A stretch of 64,000 nt of DNA from Berberis thunbergii (GCA_003290165.1 QNQO01000835.1:124001-188000), one strand, 5' to 3'; counted from the stretch's first letter, positions 23,038-37,730 are shown. A program made the numbers and translations. Notes: generated by a model from the sequence alone, not told the origin.

Positions 23038-25160
23038 GTTCAAGCCATGTTAGAGTGGCCTCAGCCAAAGAATCTTACGGAATTGCGGGGGTTTTTGGGC
23101 CTCACGGGCTATTACCGTAAATTCATACAGGACTACAGTAAAGTAGCATGGCCTCTCATAGCTCAATTGAAGAAAGACGGGTTCAATTGGCAACAGGAGG
23201 CTGAAGACGCTGTTCAGAAATTAAAGTTGATCATGACTCAAGCTCCGGTGCTCGCCATGCCAGATTTTTCTAAGGAGTTCGTAGTCGAGACAGATGCTTC
23301 CGGTTATGTAGTGGGAGCAGTATTGATGCAGGCACAAAGACCAGTGGCTTACTTTAGTCAAGTGTTGGGGCAACGAGCTAGGCTCAAACCCATTTACGAG
23401 AAGGAATTGATGGCCATTGTTTTGGCGGTTACAAAATGGAGGGCGTATTTGTTGGGCAGAAAATTCGTGGTTCGCACTGATCGGAAGAGTCTACGGTTTT
23501 TATTGGAACAACGGGTCATTGGCACAGAATATCAGAAATGGGTGAGTAAACTGTTGGGTTACCAATTTGAGATTCAATATAGATCGGGATGTTCGAATAT
23601 GGCGGCTGATGCCTTGTCCCGACTTCATCCATCTCCTTCTTGCTCTCAACTAACGTTACCCACTTGGCGTGATTGGTCGGTATTGCGGTCTGAGATACAG
23701 GCGGATAGTGTTCTGACACAACTGAAACAACAGGTGTTGCAAGGTTCAGGACGGCTGGGATATACGGTGCTGCATGATATATTGTTTTACAAAAACAGGT
23801 TGGTCATCCCTCAATCTTCTTCCCTCATCCCTATTCTTTTCATGGAATTTCATGCTTCTCATGTGGGAGGCCATTCTGGGGAGACAAAACTTATCAAAGG
23901 ATAGCTAAGGAGCTATATTGGGTGGGAATGAAGTCTGATATCAGGAGATGGGTCAGTGAATGTGAAATTTGTCAGCGGAATAAAACTCTGGCCTGCTTCA
24001 ACCGATCCCTTTACCTACTCAAGTTTGGGACGAAGTTACTATGGATTTCATTGAGGGTTTACCGCGTTCTGGTGTTTACGATACCATTCTGGTTGTGGTC
24101 GATCGTCTGAGCAAATACGCTCATTTCTCAAGATTGAAACATCCATTTTCTGCAGAAGGGATGGCATTGGTTTTTTCGAGAGATATTATTCACCTGCATG
24201 GCACACCACAGTCCATTATTTCAGATCGCGATAAGGTGTTTCTCAGTAAATTCTGGCAAGAATTATTTCGCTTACAGGGCACCGCCTTGAAGCACAGTAC
24301 CGCCTACCACCCTCAAACCAATGGGCAGACTGAGGTACTTAATCGCTCCATTGAAACATATCTTCGCTGTTTTTCTTCTGACAAACCGAAACAGTGGAGT
24401 AAATGGCTTTCGTGGGCTGAGTATTGGTATAATACGTCAGTCCATTCGGCTTTCGGTTATTCCCCTTTCCGAGTTCTCTATGGCAGGGAACCTCCTCCTT
24501 TGATCCGGTATGACATAGGTTCAGCAGTCACTTCTTCAGTTGAGCAGTTATTGATGGACAAGGTTAGAGTGTTAGACGATCTAAAACAACATCTATTGAG
24601 GGCGCAACAACGCATGAAATTTCAGGCGGATAAGTCCAGGCGTGATGAATCTTTTGATGTTGGGAGTTACGTATTTCTGAAGTTACGCCCTTATCGTCAG
24701 CAATCCCTGGTTTCTAAGACTAATCATAAGTTGTCGACACGTTTCTATGGGCCCTATAAAATTTTGGCAAAGGTGGGGGCGGTGGCTTATCGGTTAGATC
24801 TTCCTGTCAACACAAGGATTCACCCTGTGTTCCATGTCTCTCAGCTGCGGCGTGCCAAGGGACACTGTTTTCCTGTGAATCCTCTGCCTGATCAGCTCAA
24901 CAGTGATGGTGAACTGGTGGTTTTGTCCTGAATCCTTATTGGATGTGCGCCCTAAGGGTAAAGGTGAGTTGGCTAAAGTTGATGTTTTGATTAAATGGCA
25001 AGGCTTACCTGCATATGAATCCACTTGGGAAGACTTCGAGTTATTGAATCAGCAGTTTCCTTCTTTTCACCATGCGGACAAGGTGCGTCTTTGGGGGACG
25101 GGTATTGATAGGATTTTACCTCATAAACCTCCTATTCAGTATACTTATTCCCGGAGATAG
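23038..25160 (+). pseudogene. Gypsy-1 pol, second part: RNase H, integrase, chromodomain
   Basis: The frame resumes in the reverse-transcriptase thumb (ELRGFLGLTGYYRKFI). RNase H motifs follow: ETDASGYVVGAVL, YEKELMAIVLAV, ADALSRL. The integrase has the zinc-finger CEICQRNK (near 23960), then the core with MDFIEGLP, IISDRDKVF and NGQTEVLNRSIE supplying the D, D and E. A C-terminal chromodomain (VLIKWQGLPAYESTWEDFE, near 24985-25042) marks a chromovirus. Frameshifts near 23900, 24000 and 24930 break it. The stop at 25160 lies 55 bp inside the 3' LTR. Confidence 0.92.
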
Positions 25161-25685
25161 TACTGAAGAGGAATGAAGGATACTGTTAGTGCTTGTATTG
25201 CTGGTCTGTGAAGTACTGAGAGTGCTCTGTTTGTATGTCTGTTACTGTGAGTGCTGTGTCTGTATGTCTGTTAAGAATAGCTGTCAGTATATGTGAAAGC
25301 AGTTGTTAATATGCTAAGTGCTATAAATAGGAGAGCATTATCAGAAAAGAGTCATTCATTGATCTGTAGAGAAATTGTACATTGAGCAAATTGCTCAAGG
25401 AGAGTTGGAGCCTCTCGAATAGCTCTAAAGGGAGATTAGAAATCTCGAACTTGCTATTACATTTTCTGTATCTACAATTTCTTTTGATCTATATACAATA
25501 AAATCTCTGTTTCTTCATCCTTACTTCATCTTGTCTTCTATAGCAATTCACTGCTTGATTTCCTCTTTATTTCAGTTTGTCTTATGTAGCAGAATCATTG
25601 CTTGATTTCTTTATTGCTTGAATTGAATCCACAACAAGGAATTCTAACCCGCAAGAAAGAATAGATACCAGGTCAGATCTTATCA
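25106..25685 (+). repeat. Gypsy-1 3' LTR
   Basis: Starts TGATAGGATT and ends CTTATCA, followed by the TSD AATAG. A purine run GGGGGACGGG (about 25093-25102) just before it is the likely polypurine tract. The TATA box and AATAAA match the 5' LTR. The first 55 bp are also pol coding sequence. Confidence 0.93.
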
Positions 25686-26090
25686 AATAGCCTCCTCTAT
25701 TTCCCAATCAAACAAAGAAATTTCCTCCATTGAAGTGCCGATCGTATGACAAACTCTTAATGCAACCAAATTTACTTGAATTTACATAGAACATTCTAAA
25801 CAAGGCTTCCATCAAAGGCTCACCTCCAAGCCACATATCCTCCACTTATCACCTTTCCACACCTTGAACCTGACGACTCCATGAGATTGGAGATGTTATT
25901 CACACACTAATCCCAAAGGGACTAGCAGGAAGCTTGGGGATCCATCCATGTATTTTGCAGTCTCTTCACCTCTAAAAGTATCGTTTTCTAACTCGAACCT
26001 CCAAAGTCATTTCCCAAGGAGTGGTTATCTCATAAGTTCGAGTGGTCAATGCTTAATGCCCCTTCTTTTTATACGTGAAACCAAATCCCA
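25686..26090 (-). pseudogene. LINE remnant, 5' part of the copy split by gypsy-1
   Basis: On the minus strand, broken frames give RFKVWKGDKWRI and GNFFVWLGN, resembling the stretch between reverse transcriptase and the zinc-binding domain of plant LINEs (FKVGNGxxIRFWEDxWLG). Order and strand agree with the continuation at 4212-3640, so both are halves of one LINE copy. Confidence 0.5.
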
Positions 26091-26093
26091 ACA

Positions 26094-27000
<907 letters not shown>

Positions 27001-27473
27001 TTACCATTGGAACTCTTAACATATTTTGTGGCTTCAGACACAACTACTGGTTTTTCCTTGACACTCGGAAGAATGAGAGTAGCACCCGACTTTGTGGGGT
27101 CTTTAGATGGGTCAATCGTGGTCAGAAGCAAAACGTTTTCTGGCTTCAGGTCCGTATGTATGATGGAAAGTTCGTTATGCAAATAATCTAAACCCACCAG
27201 AATATGATAACATATTTCCTTAACCATGTGAAGGGGCAATCCACAGTAATCAGAGTATTTGATAAGTGTAAGAAGGTTATCACCTAGGTACTCAAACGCC
27301 ATACATACATGTTGTCCATAGGGTCCTGCGTGCTTGAAATGATCCAAGAGCTTAACAACACACTTTTTATCATCTGGATCTCCCTGAGCTACCTGTTTAA
27401 GAATTGTTATCTCATCCATTGCTGCTTCAGTGTAGTGTTGAGCACCCTTTTGGACTTTCAGAGCTATGTAACG

Positions 27474-28231
27474 CTGTAATTCATAAGAAACAACAAATAA
27501 ATTCACAGGCTTGTATGAAGCAATAAATTAACCAACTTATCAAATGCACACGAGATGTAAGGTTTTACATATTAGAGATGCCTAGAAACTTGATAGCCAT
27601 AAAAGCTACATCAACCATATGATTCAAATGAGTATGCCATCCATTTTCCAAACCTCCAGTTGTTATGATGAGAAATTGGTTAAGGCAGAAGAGAGTGGCG
27701 ATGGTGCAGGTTCCAGTCAACACAAAATTTGGAGTGTGGGAAAGGGCAGTAAGGAAGATCCATCTCTAGAGGATACTAAAAAGACGTACAACACGTGGTG
27801 CTTAATGAGGGTCACTTTCGAAAGGATAGAACACTAGGGACCTATTAGTGGATGACACTGAGCCTTTGGATTCAGAGGATCATTCTCATGGGATAGCTGA
27901 TCCAATGGAGACTAAATCTCTCACATGATGAGGAAGGAATGGGTACATTGAAAGTACAAGCTAATGAAGGTATCATGTGTTGAAGATGGGCCAAGAAATC
28001 CGCTTTCTATAGGGCTAGGATCAGTCTCTCAATTTATCTTTGAGAGGCTACCCTAGGTAGGTAAGTTAGTTTGTTTAGCTTCCTTTTTCCTTTCCTCACA
28101 TTGGGATCTCATTGTTCTTCAAATGAAATTGAATATAATTTAACTCACCCAAACTACAACTATGATGAATCACCAAATTCAAAGAAACCCATAGTCCCAA
28201 AAAGCATAAAATCTACATGATCAAGAAGATG
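27474..28231. other. Kinase intron 1, part with an unrecognised open frame
   Basis: Intron sequence. A plus-strand frame at 27619-27837 (KAEESGDGAGSSQHKIWSVG) and its continuation to about 28070 read like protein and may be a piece of a LINE ORF1 or another old element. I cannot assign it. Confidence 0.35.
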
Positions 28232-28239
28232 AACACAAG
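28232..28239. repeat. TSD of hAT-D, left copy
   Basis: AACACAAG, repeated exactly at 29913-29920 on the other side of the element. Confidence 0.92.
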
Positions 28240-28679
28240 TAGGGGTGGGCACGGTTCGGTTCGGTTCCAAATTTTGAGGAACCTAACTCGAACCGTTTAA
28301 AATTTTATCGGTTCCGATTCGGTTCCTCTATTTTGAACGTTGGAACCGAACCTAACTCGAACCGTTTACAAAGGTTCGGTTCCAAACGGTTCCTATATTA
28401 TCTCATTCAAAACTACCTCATCTTTGACTATAATCAATTTTACACTAAATTAAAATGACATTTCCAGGCAAGTCAAAGAATGCTAAGTTCTGATAAATGG
28501 AATACTAGGAAGAACTTTTTCATAAAAGTATTGAAAATGATCATCTTTAAATAATGTAAAAGCATTTGCAGAAATTTAACTCACCAAGACAGAAACAACA
28601 AAATATTTATTGGCAAAGATGATCAACACATCAGCAGCAGCAGTCGAAACCCCAGCAGACAGGAAGAAAGATCAAGATG

Positions 28680-28876
28680 GAGAAGTTGTGTGTATTGTTG
28701 TTGAAGGGATTTCCAACTCCAACAGTACAAAACCCATTTGTGATTTCTATTAGAAGTAGAACCAAACCAGCCCTTGCATCTTCTGACAAAACAATCGATT
28801 CTTCACCAAGGGGAAACTCTTCCTTCACCAAATCAACTACTTCACCCTGATTATTGCAACACAAATTCACCATTTT
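28680..28876 (-). pseudogene. NIC1: Captured nicotinamidase first exon
   Basis: On the minus strand a frame from MVNLCCNNQGEVVDLVKEEF continues to ARAGLVLLLIEITNGFCTVG and then ends in unrelated text. VxxxNGFCTVGAGNL is the start of the plant nicotinamidase 1 (isochorismatase-fold) domain, with the catalytic Asp position normally in LVDVVNGF. Only the first exon is present. Confidence 0.7.
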
Positions 28877-29055
28877 TGCTCTTCTCTTTTTCTTCTTCTT
28901 TGGTCTCTGTTCTGTTCGAAAAATCTCTACTCCTTTTTGTTTTTTCTTTTCTTTCCCTGCAACTCTGCAAGACCGATCAAGGTGTGGGGTGGGTCTAAAC
29001 TCTAAACACGACTCGCAAACAGGGAAAATACAAACACGCAAGTAGAAGAAGAAGA

Positions 29056-29307
29056 TCAACTTACTGCTTGAGCGAAATCATGATCAGGATGGGGAAACAG
29101 AAACATTCTCAGCCTTGTAAACCCATCCCCCGCACCTAACTTATCATACTCCTCCATCATATTCGTTACATCATCATCATTCACAACCGACACCAAAGCA
29201 TCAAGATCCTCATCCGGCTGCTGGTACTTCAACACCGTCGCTCTTTCGAATAGTTCCCGCATCTTCGCCATCAATTCCTCATAATTCGTGTCCCTCGGCA
29301 GACTCAC
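29056..29307 (-). pseudogene. Captured PB1-domain protein fragment
   Basis: The minus-strand frame starts MSLPRDTNYEELMAKMRELF and contains LDALVSVVNDDDVTNMMEEY and DGFTRLRMFLF. This is the second half of a plant PB1 domain (OPCA motif region), as in PB1-containing Raf-like kinases. It ends at a GTAAGT donor near 29060. The N-terminal Lys half of the PB1 fold is missing. Confidence 0.75.
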
Positions 29308-29319
29308 AATCCTCGTCTC

Positions 29320-29640
29320 TTCGACAGAGACAGAGAGAGATCTCGCTGAGGGAGCTGCTGCTTTTTCTCTTCGACAGAGAGAGGAGAGGAGAGGGAGATC
29401 TCGTGCTTCTTCTCTTCGACAGAGACAGAGAGAGGAGGGGAGAGGGAGATCTCGGCTTCTTCTCTTCGACAGAGACAGAGAGAGGAAAGGAGAGGGACTC
29501 GCTGCTTCTTCTCTTCGGATGGAGAGGGAGATCGGCTTCTTCTCTTAGAGACAGAGAGAGAAGAGGAGAGAAATTCACAGTGAAATTCAAACTGTTTGTC
29601 AAAGACCCAACAACTATTCGCCTCTTTGTTTTCACAGTGA
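29320..29640 (-). repeat. hAT-D leader: (GA)-rich tandem blocks
   Basis: Repeated blocks of CTTCTTCTCTTCGACAGAGA and GAGAGGAGAGGGAGATC, four to five copies. Read on the minus strand this is a CTCTCTC-rich leader directly upstream of the captured PB1 exon. Confidence 0.6.
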
Positions 29641-30098
29641 GGAAGGAGTGAGAATGTGTAGATCTAGGGTTAGGGTTAGAAAATTAGAAAGTAATCAGGG
29701 AATTTACTAATTTAGGGTTGGGTTTGGGTATATATATGCGGTTCCGAACCGTTTCAAAAAAAAATTTGGAACCGGAACCAAACCGTTTAAGAACGGTTCC
29801 GGAACCGAACCGATTCGTTTAACATTTTTTAAAATCAGAACCGAACTAATTGGAGTAAAACGGTCCGGTTCGATTTGGATCCACGGTTCCTCGACCCGTT
29901 TGCCCACCCCTAAACACAAGTACACCAAAATCAAGAGACTTTCAAAATGAAGGGATTGGCCCAAATTATGAAAACCACTCCCTGACTACTTATGGATGGA
30001 GAAAGGCCCAAAAGGAGTCACAAAATGGAAATTGCGCCTAAATTGAAGATACCCAGAAGCAAACACAAACAAACTACAAATAATCGAAGAAAGTATCA

Positions 30099-30930
<832 letters not shown>

Positions 30931-33043
30931 TAGGGGTGGGCATCCCATCCTGATTTTTCGAGATTTTTTAGATTGATCAATCATATCTCCATCTAGAGTG
31001 GGATTGAATCGAGATGAATATCTTCAATCCCAGCCATCCCATCCCGTTCCGTCCCATCCCGAACCGATTTATTATTATTAATTTTAATATTTTTATTAGG
31101 ATTGTAATTCTTTGGCTTTGCAACAACATTTTGTTTATGATTTGCAATAGAAACACAGGTGTAATTACTTGCTAGAACATGATAAATATGATCGTTTTGA
31201 CCATTAAGTTGTTAAAACCCACATTTTTTGTCCAATGGGTTGATATGTTTGTATAATGGATCATCTATTACCCTTTTCATTTGTTATCTAATGACTGGTG
31301 AAGTTATAAGCGATGATGGGGTACCCGATTAAGATATTTCCTTTTCAAATGCATTGTGAATACTTGGTTATGATGATAATGGAGGATGTTTCATGATGTT
31401 CCGGATTTGCATCTGTTGTAAAGGAGTTTCAAACTCACCGAGCTCCGTCAATCATCCTATAAAGCTGACCTTAGAAAGTTATTTGGTGGAATCTGTCATG
31501 CCCTGATTCTTGAGGCACTGAAATGCCTCAGAAAACTGAGACGCGACACAACCCCTCATTTTATGCCAATGGTTACACCTACTAGCTAAGATACAACAAT
31601 TAAACCAAACATCACTATGCACCAAAATGACGATAATATCCATGTTTTACATTTGTCCTTACGTTCCCACCTAAGTCACATTGACATATAAAATACATCA
31701 AAACTCAAAAGAAAACGTAAGAGTTTAACTTACCTCTCAGCCGTCCAACCAGATAAACGACCACTCGATCACTAGGAACTTCCTAAAGCACCACCACCTG
31801 CACCTGAATAGGGGTACACCCATTTGCACAAAACAAGTAAACGGGTCAGCGAGCTAGTATGATGAGAACTGAAACATCCAACCCCAAATGAAAGGCATAA
31901 TGCATGTGTACCTGAGATGCAACATGAATGGAATATAATACATAATCTCAACCACAAAAATTCAAAGAATTATAAAACCTAACAATGCACAAGCATTCTT
32001 CATTTCAACTGTTCAATCATGATGTAAACATGCATTCTCAAATTTGTTTTGCCAGTACTCCTTTTTCCTACACATAAATGCCATGTTTCTTAAGGCTAAG
32101 TGTTACTCCCTTTTACAGGTTTAGCATAGTTCCTTATTTTGAAACGGGTATTGCTCAATGACTTTAACATCATCACATCAATGTCACAACAATACTTTTT
32201 CCTCTGGTAGCTTGTCGACCATATCTCCCCCAGCTACCCGCCTACCTAAGGTGTTACAATATCAAACACGTGCTCAACAACACCAACAATGGTCTTCCAT
32301 TGGTAGCTTGTCGGCCTTATCTCCCTCGCTGCCAGCCCATCCAAGGGGTTACATCTATATATAACCAGAAAATACATTATCTAGCAAAATTCCACATGGA
32401 TTCTCAAATACATGCTATAAATGATTAATTACGCAATCCCTATTATCAATAACATGCCATGAATTCTCAATTATGCAATCACTCTCATATGTTATTTTAC
32501 AGCCCAAAATAGAAATTCCTGAAATATTATGCAATCTCAGCAAATATGCCACTATCAAGGATGCACCGACTCTCCGAAAACCCCCCGAATCACGCGTCAA
32601 ATACGTGTCGGACACGAATTCGCGTACGACACGCGCTGGACACGTATTGGACACGGGGTCAACGGTCAAAATTCGTTGAATGGGTTAGACACGGTCCAGA
32701 CTCGGCTAGACACGGTCCGGACGTAGTCAAAATTTGTTGACTATGAAATGGTTTATTTTGCCCGATCCTTCCTCCCTCCTCCCACACAGCGACCGAGTCA
32801 GAGCAAAAAAAAAACTCAGAAGCCCTAGCCATCGATCGATCGATCGAGACATCAAGAGACGGAGGAGAAGAATCGATCGATTTTTGATTTTCGACTGACA
32901 AACCCTAACTCACAAACCCAAAAAAAGCATCGATCGATTTCGATTTTCGACTGACAAGAAGAGTCGATAGATTTCGAGTTTCGACAGAGAGGATTGTAGA
33001 GAGATCGACAGACGGAGGAGAAGAGAATTAGGAGCAAAGAATC

Positions 33044-35858
33044 ATGGCGTCCTCATCGACACCAGGTACGTTCGATCGATTTCATTTTTTTCCTGCTTAT
33101 CTGAGTAGAGATGTAGAGTACTCGATCGATCGATTTCCTTCCTGTGAAGTATTTCATCGACCCTCGATTGAGATCGATTATTCGATTTCTATTTTTTTTC
33201 TCTACTATTCTCTGAATCTCTGCTATTCTCTGCCATTTTGGTTCCTTCGAATCCTTCCTCATTTGAAATTTCTACGATTTCATCAATTGATTCGATTCGA
33301 TTTTTTTTCCTGCAAGTGGATGTTTTCCTGCGATTCATTTTTTGTTTTGCAATTAGAATTCCAGTTAAAATATATAGATTTGTTTTCCTTTTTTTTCTTC
33401 TTCTTGTGATTCCTGTTTTGCTGTGTTTTTTCTTTTCTTTCTCTTCAGTCTTCATATATATGAAAGTATGCATGATGCATGAAATACTTGCACCTATTGG
33501 TTGTAAAGTGAAAACTAAATAAGAAATTAAAATTGGTTTTAGCAGGCCAAGGAACTGGAGATGATCTTTGGAAGCATATGACAATATTAGGAAGACCAAG
33601 TGAAGGTGGGAGAAACCTTAGATGGAAGTGTAACTATTGTCAGAAAGAATATACAGGCTCTCTTACTAGATTGAAGCACCACTTGTTGAAGATAAGTGGT
33701 CATGGGATAGCTATTTGTGCCAAAATCTCCCCCATACAACTTAGAGAGGTGCAAAAATTTATTGATGAAGCTACATTGAAAGCAGAAAGTTCAAGGATAC
33801 GAAGTGTTCCTTTACCTCCTTCAGTGGGATCAAGTAGTCACCCGCACCTGAGTTCAAGTAGTGGGGGGGTTGGCCCTTCAGTTCCACTTCCATACAATGA
33901 ACAGAGGAAGAGGAGAGCCATTACTAATCCTATTGCACATGCGTTCAATATGAGTAAGCGACAAGAGTTGGATGCTTTGATTGCAAGGGCGTTCTACTCA
34001 GCTGCATTGCCATTCAACCTTGCAAGGAATCCATATTTTCAGGAGGCTTTCACCTTTGCAACGAATAAAGCAAAGTCTATTAGTGGTTACAAGATTCCTG
34101 GGTATAATGCATTGAGGACGACATTGCTTCAAAATGAAAGGAGCAACATTGAGAGGTTGTTGGAGGCAACAAAGTTCACATGGGTTACTAAAGGGGCAAC
34201 AATTGTTTGTGATGGGTGGACTGATTCTCAAAGGAGGCCTCTCATTAATTTCATAGTGATTAATGAGGGCGGTCCAATGTTCTTAAAGGCTATGAACTAT
34301 GAAGGGGAATACAAAGACAAGTTCTTCATTGCTAATTTGATCAAGGAAGTTGTACGTGAGGTTGGGCCAAGGAATGTCGTTCAAGTTATAACTGACAATG
34401 CTCCAGTTTGTAAGGATGCAACTTTACTTGTTGAGAGCGAGTATCCTGAGGTTTTTTGGACACCTTGTGTAGTCCACACTCTCAACCTTGCCTTGAAGAA
34501 TATATGTGTTCCAAAGAACACGCCTGCAAATGAAAAGGCCTACAGTTTGTATAGTTGGATTATTGATGTTGTTGGGAATGGGGTGATGATCAAGAACTTT
34601 ATCATGAACCATTCCATGAGGTTGCACATGTTTAATGAGCATTCGAGATTGAAGTTGCTTTCCATAGCTGAGACATGCTTTGCTTCAAGCATAATTATGC
34701 TGAAGAGGTTGAAACACATTAAAAGTAGCATCCAAAGTATGGTGATTGGAGATAAGTGGGATTCCTATAAGGAAGATGATGTTGACAAAGCACAGATTGT
34801 GAAAGGAATACTATTGGATGACTTGTGGTGGGACAAAGTGGATTATGTGCTTCGTTTCACAGAGCCTATTTATTCAATGTTGCGGAGGGCTGATACAAAT
34901 AAGTGTTGTCTTCACTTGGTGTATGAGATGTGGGATGTTATGATTGAGAAAGTGAAACAAGTTATTTATCATCATGAAGGAAAGGAAAATACTAGTGAGG
35001 AGGAGTCAGAGTTTTTTTCAGTGGTGCATCAGATATTGGTAGATCGATGGGAGAAAAACAACACACCACTGCATTGCTTAGCACATTCCTTAAATCCAAG
35101 GTAAATAATTACATTGTTTTTAACTTTTTATTCTACTTATTATTGAGTCTTGACTAGAAGACTAGAATTCATGAGTTATGCACTTAATGTCTATATATTA
35201 ATTTGTGATTGACATTGCTAATATTAATATATAATATAGGTATTATAGCAAAGAATGGTTGAAAGAGGATCCTAATCGTATTCCGCCACACAAAGATCCT
35301 GAGATTACAAAGGAGAGAACTATATGTTTCTAGAGATACTTTCCTCTAATTGAAGACAGAAGAGCGGTTGTTACAGAGTATGTAAGGTTTTCAACTGCTA
35401 GTGGAGAGTTTGAAGAAAGTGATGCTCTACAGAATAGAGCATACCTAGACCCTGATGTGTGGTGGGTTGCTCATGGTACCAGTGCACCTAATCTCTTGAA
35501 TATTGCTTTGAAGTTACTTGGTCAACCTTGTTCTTCCTCATGTTGTGAGAGGAATTGGAGCACATATAACAACATCCACTCATTAAAAAGGAACAAATTG
35601 ATCCCAAAACGAGCTGAAGATTTAGTGTATGTGCATTCCAACCTTCGTCTTTTGTCAAGAAGAAAACAAGAGTACCAAGAAGGTGAGACAAGGATGTGGG
35701 ATGTCACAGGAGATGCTATTGATTCGTTGGATTTGGATGCTATTGGAGTGTTTGAGATTGCCAGTCTTTCACTTGATGAACCTGAGCTAGAGGCTGGATT
35801 ATTGGATGCAGAAAATGTGACAGTGGATCCGCTAGTTAATGAAGAAGAAGAGATCTAG
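33044..35858 (+). pseudogene. hAT-B transposase (BED finger, DUF659, dimerisation domain), one nonsense codon
   Basis: Exons 33044-33065, 33546-35100 and 35240-35858 join with GTACG/GCAG and GTAAAT/TAG borders to exactly 732 codons including the stop. Domains in order: a BED zinc finger near residues 20-55 (WKCNYCQKEYTGSLTRLKHH), DUF659 near 195-330 (IVCDGWTDSQRRPLINFIVI, then ITDNAPVCKDA), and a C-terminal hAT dimerisation domain near 595-665 (NIALKLLGQPCSSSCCERNW, SLKRNKL). The one break is TAG at 35331-35333 (codon 557), most simply from CAG or AAG. The enzyme cuts and rejoins DNA at the element's ends. The terminal stop is followed at once by hAT-C. Confidence 0.93.
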
Positions 35859-36114
35859 CCGCCTCTAGGGGTGGGCAAACGGGTTGAGGATCCGCGGGTT
35901 TAAATCGGACCGGACCGTTTTGCTCTAAACGGTCCGGATTTTAATTTTGTATTTTTAGATACGGTTCGGATCGGTCCGGATCCGTTATAAAACGGTCCGG
36001 TCCCGGTTTCTATTTTAAAAAAAAACACGGTCCGGGTTGGACCCGTCCGGACCGTTCCAAATCGTATTTAGTATAAAATCCAAAACCTAAACAAAAAAAC
36101 CCTAAACCTAAATT

Positions 36115-36480
36115 GTAAACTCTCCTCTCTCAGTCTCTCTGTCTCTGTCTCGAGAAGGGGAAGGAGATCCTCTCCTCTCCTCTCTTCTATCAAGGCTTGC
36201 AACATGGGGAAGGAGATCCTCTCCTCTCCTCTCCTCTAGTCCTCTGCCAAGGGGAAGGAGATCAGCAGTGTCGAAGAAGCAGCAGCTGTCGAAGAAGCAA
36301 AACTCTTTTCTCTGTCGACAAAAGCAAAGCATTAGCGAGATCAGCGAAGAAAGCAAAGCAGAGAAGAAGAAGCAAAGCATCAGCAAAGCAAAGCAAAACT
36401 CTCAGTCTCTCTGCCTATCCTCTCTGTCGAAGAAGCCCTATACCCCTATCCTCTCTGTCGAAGCAGCAAAACCCTAAGTA
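36115..36480 (+). promoter_or_regulatory. hAT-C leader ending in a splice donor
   Basis: TCTCCTCTCTC and GAAGAAGCA repeats form a leader-like tract. It ends AACCCTAA followed by GTAAGG near 36478. Its position just inside the terminal repeat parallels the CACTA leaders. Confidence 0.4.
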
Positions 36481-36488
36481 AGGAAAGA

Positions 36489-37330
36489 TTGAAAGCAGGG
36501 AACTTGAGAGGGAAGACCTTGGCAGTGATGGGTCTCTCAATCACAATCTCACCTTCTCTTCTTCTCATCTTTGTCTTCCTCACAACCCCATTTCAGTTCA
36601 TCTCAGGCGAAGCAAACCCAGATCTGGGTTCGATCTCAAAGGCCACCAAAGGGATTTGCTGGATGTTGATCGATCTCAAACCCAGAATGATGCACAACCC
36701 CATTTCTGTTGATGGATGAGTTCTGGATGTTCTTAATGATGGATTGTGAGTTTCTATTTTGGGGAATGTATGGAGGAGTTGCATCCTTCACTAAAACCCC
36801 ACTGCATCCTTCTGCTTTTCTCAATGGATTATCATCAAGTGTCTTTAGGACTTAGAAGAATTTATACAAGGGGACAGCTTAGTGCTGCTTACTGTAATGT
36901 TTGCAGTGGAAGCCTGGAAGGTGTTCAAGATATTTTTGAAATTTGGGTGTGTGAGGGTGCCATCATGTGAAAAATGATCTCACTTCAGAGAACAAGCAAA
37001 GTGGTTCAAAGATTTTCACAATGTCAAACAAGGAAAGAAGAGCATCTGGTGGGATTGGCAAATAAGTCAAGAAGGGTGCGAGCATACTCTGTTTTATATT
37101 GGTTCACCAATAGGGGTCTATGGAGTGAGTCAAGAAAGATGCGAGAGCAGTCCCAGGTCGTTTAGCGATGGCAAAGAGCTGAAAGTGAGGTGCAACCAGT
37201 CTTGTGAACAATCCAATGAAGGACATGCTTACTTAAAAGAGGGACTTGGATCTCGTGTTAGCTTACAAAAATATTCTTTGGTGGCTTAACTCCTAGACCA
37301 ACTTTTATCCTTTGGCCTCATTCTATTTCT
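36489..37330 (+). pseudogene. Unrecognised captured sequence in hAT-C
   Basis: A frame at 36528-36716 starts MGLSITISPSLLLIFVFL, like a signal peptide, and continues SGEANPDLGSISKATKGIC before a stop. Sequence from 36760 to 37160 has protein-like patches in changing frames. No family was recognised. Confidence 0.35.
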
Positions 37331-37383
37331 TGAGTGGTGGCGACTCTTTGGGTTCATTCTAATCTTTTGGATATCATATGTAT

Positions 37384-37730
37384 GCCCTATTATGCCCTCC
37401 AGTATTTCCACAAGTCGGTGTATTTGCAGCCTAATGACGCAAGGTTGTGGATTGCCATGGCCAAGTGTTATGAAAGTGAACAGCTTCAAATGCTTGAAGA
37501 TGCAATCAAGTGTTACAAAAGAGCAGCACCTAACGACAAAGAGGCGATTGCACTGCATGAGCTGGCTAAGCTGCACATTGAGCTGGGGCATACGGAAGAG
37601 GCATCATTTTACTACAAGAAGGATTTGGAGAAGATGGAAGCTGAACAGAGGGAAGGACTGAACATGGTAGAAGCTCTACTCTTTCTTGCTACACACTGCA
37701 AAGCCAAGAAAAGGTTCGAGGAAGCTCTAC
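37384..37730 (+). pseudogene. APC8: Captured APC8 (CDC23) TPR fragment
   Basis: One open frame reads YYALQYFHKSVYLQPNDARL, WIAMAKCYESEQLQMLEDA, KCYKRAAPNDKEAIALHEL, EEASFYYKKDLEKMEAEQRE and NMVEALLFLATHCKAKKRF. This is the C-terminal TPR array of anaphase-promoting complex subunit 8, a cell-cycle ubiquitin ligase scaffold. It covers about 115 residues without an intron and then breaks off after FEEA. The N-terminal two thirds are absent. Confidence 0.88.

Larger units (their letters stand above)
28240..29912 (-). mobile_element. hAT-D: gene-carrying hAT element in kinase intron 1
   Basis: The ends are TAGGGGTGGGCA and TGCCCACCCCTA, with a perfect 8-bp TSD AACACAAG. Subterminal DNA has many GGTTCGGTTCC / GGAACCGAACC motifs at both ends. 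The terminal sequence matches hAT-C, so they are one family. There is no transposase. The minus strand carries a pyrimidine-rich leader and first exons of two host genes. Confidence 0.93.

Noticed and set aside
29288..29651. Plus-strand Arg/Glu-rich frames
   Set aside because: They arise from the GA-rich leader of hAT-D read on the wrong strand.
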